Positions 34,688 to 38,528 of a DNA stretch of 38,528 nucleotides are shown here, one piece after another. The position numbers and the translations under genes were made by a program. Below the pieces are notes generated by a model that saw nothing but the letters and a program-made list of their open reading frames with translations, had not been told where the DNA came from and made no database searches. The stretch's first letter is position 1; the number at the start of each line of letters is the position of its first letter. The stretch is from a bacterium (GTDB lineage Bacteria; Patescibacteriota; Minisyncoccia; Minisyncoccales; RBG-13-42-11). The DNA lies in NCBI GenBank assembly GCA_030646565.1, contig JAUSLA010000046.1, positions 1 to 38,528 on the forward strand. The letters run 5' to 3'.

Positions 34688-35947
34688 ATGCCAGATAAAT
34701 TTTTAATAAAAGGGGGTGTTCCTCTCGTGGGGGAAGTAGAAATTTCGGGATACAAAAATTCAGCCGGCGCCTGTTTGGCGGCTACTTTGCTATCTGAAAA
34801 TCCTTCGGTTATTGATAATTTGCCGCTCTGTTCGGATGTTTTAGATCAAATTGAAATTTTGAAAGAAATGGGCGCCAGTATTGAATGGCAAGGAGAAAAA
34901 AGGGTTAAAATAAGCCCTAAAAACATTGACCCAGAAAAAATTCCCGTTAATCTTTTTGAAAAAATACGTGTTTCTATCCTGCTGGTAGGGCCTTTATTGG
35001 CAAGATTTAGAAAGCTTAAAATCCCCCATCCCGGCGGAGATAAAATTGGCTTAAGGCCGATTAACACCCTTCTTGAGGCCCTAAAAGAATTTGGCGTTAA
35101 AGTTGAAGAGAAAAAAGGTTTTTATTGTTTGGAAACGCCGGAAAATCTTGTCGGCAAAAGAATTGTTTTAAAAGAATTTTCTGTAAGCGCAACTGAAATT
35201 ATTATGATGCTGGCCGCCCTTGCCGAAGGCGAAACAAAAATTGAATTGGCGGCCGCCGAACCGCAAGTTCAGGATTTGGGTAATTTATTGATAAAAATGG
35301 GGCTAAAAGTGGAAGGAATAGGCGCCCATACTATTTTAATTAATGGGCAAGGGAAATTAAACGGGGCAGAATTTGCAATTTCCCCAGACCTTTTGGAAGT
35401 CGGCACGTTTTTAATCGGCTTTGCCGTTACTGGCGGCCAAGGAAAAATAAAAAACGTTAATCCCGAGCATCTAATAATGTTTTTGGGGAAAATGAAAGAA
35501 ATCGGAGTAGATTTTGAATTATCCGAAAAAGAAATTTTAGTTAGGCCTTGTTCAGAGTTTCGGCCGACAAAAATCCAGGTCCTGCCTTTTCCCGGGTTTC
35601 CAACCGATCTCCAGCCTCAAACCTCAATTTTAGCGACCCAAGCCAAAGGAAGATCTTTAATCCACGATCCCTTATACGAAAACCGCTTTCAGCACTTGCA
35701 CGAATTAAGAAAAATGGGGGCGGATATTGAAATTACCGACCCTCACCGAGCTTTAATTTTCGGCAAAACAGAACTGCAAGGAGCAAAAGTGGACGGGTCA
35801 GACATTAGGGCGGGAGCGGCTTTAATTTTAGCCGGCCTTCTGGCTAAAGGAGAAACTGTTGTCAGCAACGCCCACCTGATTGACAGGGGATACGAAAGAT
35901 TGGAAGAAAAATTGAAAACGCTCGGCGCAAAAATAGAAAGAATTTAG
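34688..35947 (+). CDS. murA: UDP-GlcNAc 1-carboxyvinyltransferase MurA (Asp in place of catalytic-loop Cys)
   Basis: GEVEISGYKNSAGACLAATLL, HPGGDKIGLRPINTLLEAL, SDIRAGAALILAGLLAKGET. Confidence 0.94.
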   Translation: MPDKFLIKGGVPLVGEVEISGYKNSAGACLAATLLSENPSVIDNLPLCSDVLDQIEILKEMGASIEWQGEKRVKISPKNIDPEKIPVNLFEKIRVSILLVGPLLARFRKLKIPHPGGDKIGLRPINTLLEALKEFGVKVEEKKGFYCLETPENLVGKRIVLKEFSVSATEIIMMLAALAEGETKIELAAAEPQVQDLGNLLIKMGLKVEGIGAHTILINGQGKLNGAEFAISPDLLEVGTFLIGFAVTGGQGKIKNVNPEHLIMFLGKMKEIGVDFELSEKEILVRPCSEFRPTKIQVLPFPGFPTDLQPQTSILATQAKGRSLIHDPLYENRFQHLHELRKMGADIEITDPHRALIFGKTELQGAKVDGSDIRAGAALILAGLLAKGETVVSNAHLIDRGYERLEEKLKTLGAKIERI

Positions 35948-36525
35948 CTTTTAGCCAAGTTCAGGGCTTTGAGATTCAATTCCAGATATTTTTCTGGGAT
36001 TATTTTTTTGATGGCAAAAATTAGCGCGTCTTCTTCTAACGGAAGAATTTTTTTGAAAACAGATACGCCTAAAAGATAAATTCCAGCAACCACATCCGTA
36101 GCAACCGCCTTCCGGCAAATTTCGCTTGCTGGAATTAAATTAACATCTTTACTTATTTTTCTCAAAGAAGTGAGAATTTCTTCGGCAGTCAAAGCTTTTG
36201 CAAGGGGAATCGGTATAATGTGTTGATTCAACAAAAATTTTGTTTTTGTGCTTGCAAAATATCCTGCCCGAAGCGCTTCCTGCGATTCCAAGGCAATTAC
36301 TAAATCTGCTCTTTGGGCAGAAACCAGCGGTGAAAAGATTTTTTCGCCAAACCTGATATGAACCTCTACGGACCCTCCCCTTTGGGCTAACCCGTGAAGC
36401 TCGGAAGTCCTTACTTCATAGCCATTTAACAAAGCGGCCTCGGCAACAATTTGCAGCATAGTTAAAAGCCCTTGGCCTCCAACCCCAACAATAACTATAT
36501 TAAACTCCTTAATTTTGTTCGTCAT
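35944..36525 (-). CDS. iorB: 2-oxoacid:ferredoxin oxidoreductase gamma-domain / indolepyruvate oxidoreductase subunit beta
   Basis: NIVIVGVGGQGLLTMLQIVAEAALLNGYEVRTSELHGLAQRGGSVEVHIRFG. Confidence 0.9.
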   Translation of the reverse strand: MTNKIKEFNIVIVGVGGQGLLTMLQIVAEAALLNGYEVRTSELHGLAQRGGSVEVHIRFGEKIFSPLVSAQRADLVIALESQEALRAGYFASTKTKFLLNQHIIPIPLAKALTAEEILTSLRKISKDVNLIPASEICRKAVATDVVAGIYLLGVSVFKKILPLEEDALIFAIKKIIPEKYLELNLKALNLAKS

Positions 36526-36531
36526 ATACCA

Positions 36532-36626
36532 AGTCCTGCAAAGCAGGACGCAGGTGAAAAAGAGTCAAAGAACGTTCGTTCTTTTCCACCCTTCGCTTCG
36601 CTCGGGTGAACGAAGTTCTCTTTGAC
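36532..36626. repeat. Compound palindromic element between iorA and iorB
   Basis: agtcctgcaaagcaggacgcaggtg...aagaacgttcgttcttttccacccttcgcttcgctcgggtgaacgaagttctctttgacta. Confidence 0.88.
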
Positions 36627-38404
36627 TATTTTAAACTCTTTGCGAAAAGAACACACATTCTGCGAGCAATAATCACCGACACTTCTTCTTTCTCCAAAAA
36701 TTCTTTTATTGCGCTTACAAATTCTTCTTGTTTTATCGGGTCAATTACCTTTAGATTTTTTACGCCGCAAGCCCGCACTATATCTTCAATAATTATTGCC
36801 GGCTGGCAACCGTCGCCTTTCGCGGAAAAATCCGGATCAGTAAAACCAAATTTATATTCTGAATTAATTTTTGTTGCCATAGCGGGATTTGGCTGATGGC
36901 CAGTCATCGCTGTTGTCTGGTTATCTAAAATAATAATGAGAGGATTTGATTTATTAAAAATCGTATTAATTAAGGCTGGAATTCCTGCGTGTAAAAAAGT
37001 TGAATCGCCGATAAAGGTAATTAATTTCTGCGAATCGGCTTGCCCTGAGCCGAGACGAAGGGCTTTTTTAATGCCGTGGGCAATGCCAATTGAAGAGCCC
37101 ATGCAAGACAAATAATCTTGCATGCCAATAGCCGGCGTTCCAAACAGCATATAGCAACCGATATCTCCGCCAAAAATGACTTTTGCAGGATCGACAGATT
37201 TTTTGATAGCAGAAACTACCGACCAATAAGAACAGCCGGGACAGAACTGGGGGGACCTCTGCGGAATTTTCGATTTCCAATTTCCAATTACGCAAGCAGT
37301 AGCGAAGCGTGGAGATGAACGAAAGTTCATCGACTTCAATTTATAATTTGTAAATTTAGCTATGGCCGATATAATTATTTCTGGTTTCAATTCTCCGATT
37401 TCGGGCAGTAATTTTTTGCCTACAACTTCTAATTTGCAGTTTGCCTCTTTTGCCAATCTCGCAACTTCATTTTCTAAATATGGCTCTAGTTCCTCAACTA
37501 TTAAAACTTTTTTGAGTCCTCTTAAAAAAGTTTTTATTTTTTGCTCCGGCAAAGGATAAAAAAATCCTAATTTTAAGATCGGTAAATCTAGATCAAGTTC
37601 TTTCAACGCCTCTTTAACGTTGAGATAGGAAACTCCCGAAGTAATAATCCCCGCCTTTTTATTAATGGAGGTCCGACCTCCATCAATTAGATTGACGGAA
37701 GAGTTTTCCGCAAATGCTCTAATTTTTTCAATTTTTTCCAATAACTCTTTCTTCATTTCCAAAACCCTCGGCGGCAGAGTAACAAATTGCTGCGGATTTT
37801 TTATAAACTCTCCCGCTACTAGGTTAAGTTGCGCAATTTTGCCCAATTGGACTGGCATACGCTGATGATTAACTCTGGTGGTTGTTCTAAGTATTATTGG
37901 AATTTTAAATTTTTCAGAAATTTGAAAAGCTAATTTTAAAAAATCTTTGCACTCTTGCGGATCGGCTGGCTCTAATATCGGAATGTGGGCAAGATTAGCA
38001 AACCCCCTGCTGTTTTCTTCCGATTGAGCGGAACTATGGCAAGACGGATCATCGGCAACAACAATCACTGTCGGACCCTTTGTTCCCGTATAAACAAAAG
38101 GCATTAAAGCGTCCAGGCAAACATTCACGCCAAAATTTTTCATTGCTACCAATGTTTTCAATCCGGAAAAAGAAGCTCCAATAGCCGCCTCCAAAGCTGT
38201 TTTTTCATTTACCGAAAATTCAAAATACTCTTTATATTCCTTGTCTTGGGATAGTTTAAAAAATGTATTTCCTATTTCCGAAGCCGGAGTGCCGGGATAC
38301 GTGGAAACAAATTCAACTCCCAATTCTAAAGCCCCCCGAACAATAGCTTCGTTGCCAAGTAGAATGATTTTTTTTCCGGGTTTGTCCAATAAAATATCTT
38401 TCAC
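36626..38404 (-). CDS. iorA: Indolepyruvate ferredoxin oxidoreductase alpha subunit, lacking C-terminal 4Fe-4S domain
   Basis: EFVSTYPGTPASEIGNTF, NEKTALEAAIGASFSGLKTL, FCPGCSYWSV, FIGDSTFLHAGIPALINTIFN. Confidence 0.93.
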   Translation of the reverse strand: MKDILLDKPGKKIILLGNEAIVRGALELGVEFVSTYPGTPASEIGNTFFKLSQDKEYKEYFEFSVNEKTALEAAIGASFSGLKTLVAMKNFGVNVCLDALMPFVYTGTKGPTVIVVADDPSCHSSAQSEENSRGFANLAHIPILEPADPQECKDFLKLAFQISEKFKIPIILRTTTRVNHQRMPVQLGKIAQLNLVAGEFIKNPQQFVTLPPRVLEMKKELLEKIEKIRAFAENSSVNLIDGGRTSINKKAGIITSGVSYLNVKEALKELDLDLPILKLGFFYPLPEQKIKTFLRGLKKVLIVEELEPYLENEVARLAKEANCKLEVVGKKLLPEIGELKPEIIISAIAKFTNYKLKSMNFRSSPRFATACVIGNWKSKIPQRSPQFCPGCSYWSVVSAIKKSVDPAKVIFGGDIGCYMLFGTPAIGMQDYLSCMGSSIGIAHGIKKALRLGSGQADSQKLITFIGDSTFLHAGIPALINTIFNKSNPLIIILDNQTTAMTGHQPNPAMATKINSEYKFGFTDPDFSAKGDGCQPAIIIEDIVRACGVKNLKVIDPIKQEEFVSAIKEFLEKEEVSVIIARRMCVLFAKSLK

Positions 38405-38438
38405 AAATATTTAACGGCAAGAATTAAACTACTTAAGT

Positions 38439-38528
38439 TTACTCCACGGTTACTGATTTCGCCAAATTTTTCGGCTTATCTACATCGCAACCCTTTAGCG
38501 CTCCCATATAATACGCAAAGAGCTGGAG
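38439..38528 (-). CDS. glmS: Glutamine-fructose-6-phosphate aminotransferase, C-terminal end only
   Basis: Reverse translation LQLFAYYMGALKGCDVDKPKNLAKSVTVE*. Confidence 0.93.
   Translation of the reverse strand, partial: LQLFAYYMGALKGCDVDKPKNLAKSVTVE

Overview
The window looks like a Patescibacteria/CPR-type (Parcubacteria-like) chromosome segment. This is inferred from gene content and compact proteins; no database search was possible. Most genes are housekeeping or envelope functions: htrA, two family-2 glycosyltransferases, a glycoside hydrolase-like protein, an EamA transporter, an MGDG-synthase-like glycosyltransferase, comEC, ftsZ, ftsA, ybeY, DUF5615/DUF433, yqeY, rpsU, HIT, hisS, lepB, pth, mfd, dprA, topA, tRNA-Leu(CAA), purD, DUF5654, PAP2, MFS, tsaC/sua5, a glmU-like gene, yvcK, murA, iorB, iorA and the 3' end of glmS. 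Two observations stand out. (1) The DAHP synthase at the left edge is preceded by what reads as a complete aromatic-amino-acid attenuator: promoter, 25-aa leader peptide containing FYFIFTFF, and mutually exclusive antiterminator and terminator hairpins. (2) A large family of modular palindromic elements (core about 45 nt) sits at gene boundaries and also in frame inside conserved genes (yqeY, pth, topA, ybeY, comEC, iorA). It sometimes supplies start-codon context, C-terminal tails or stop codons. A third region of note is a tRNA-Leu-proximal island carrying repeated serine-recombinase-associated scars that separate purD and other cargo genes.
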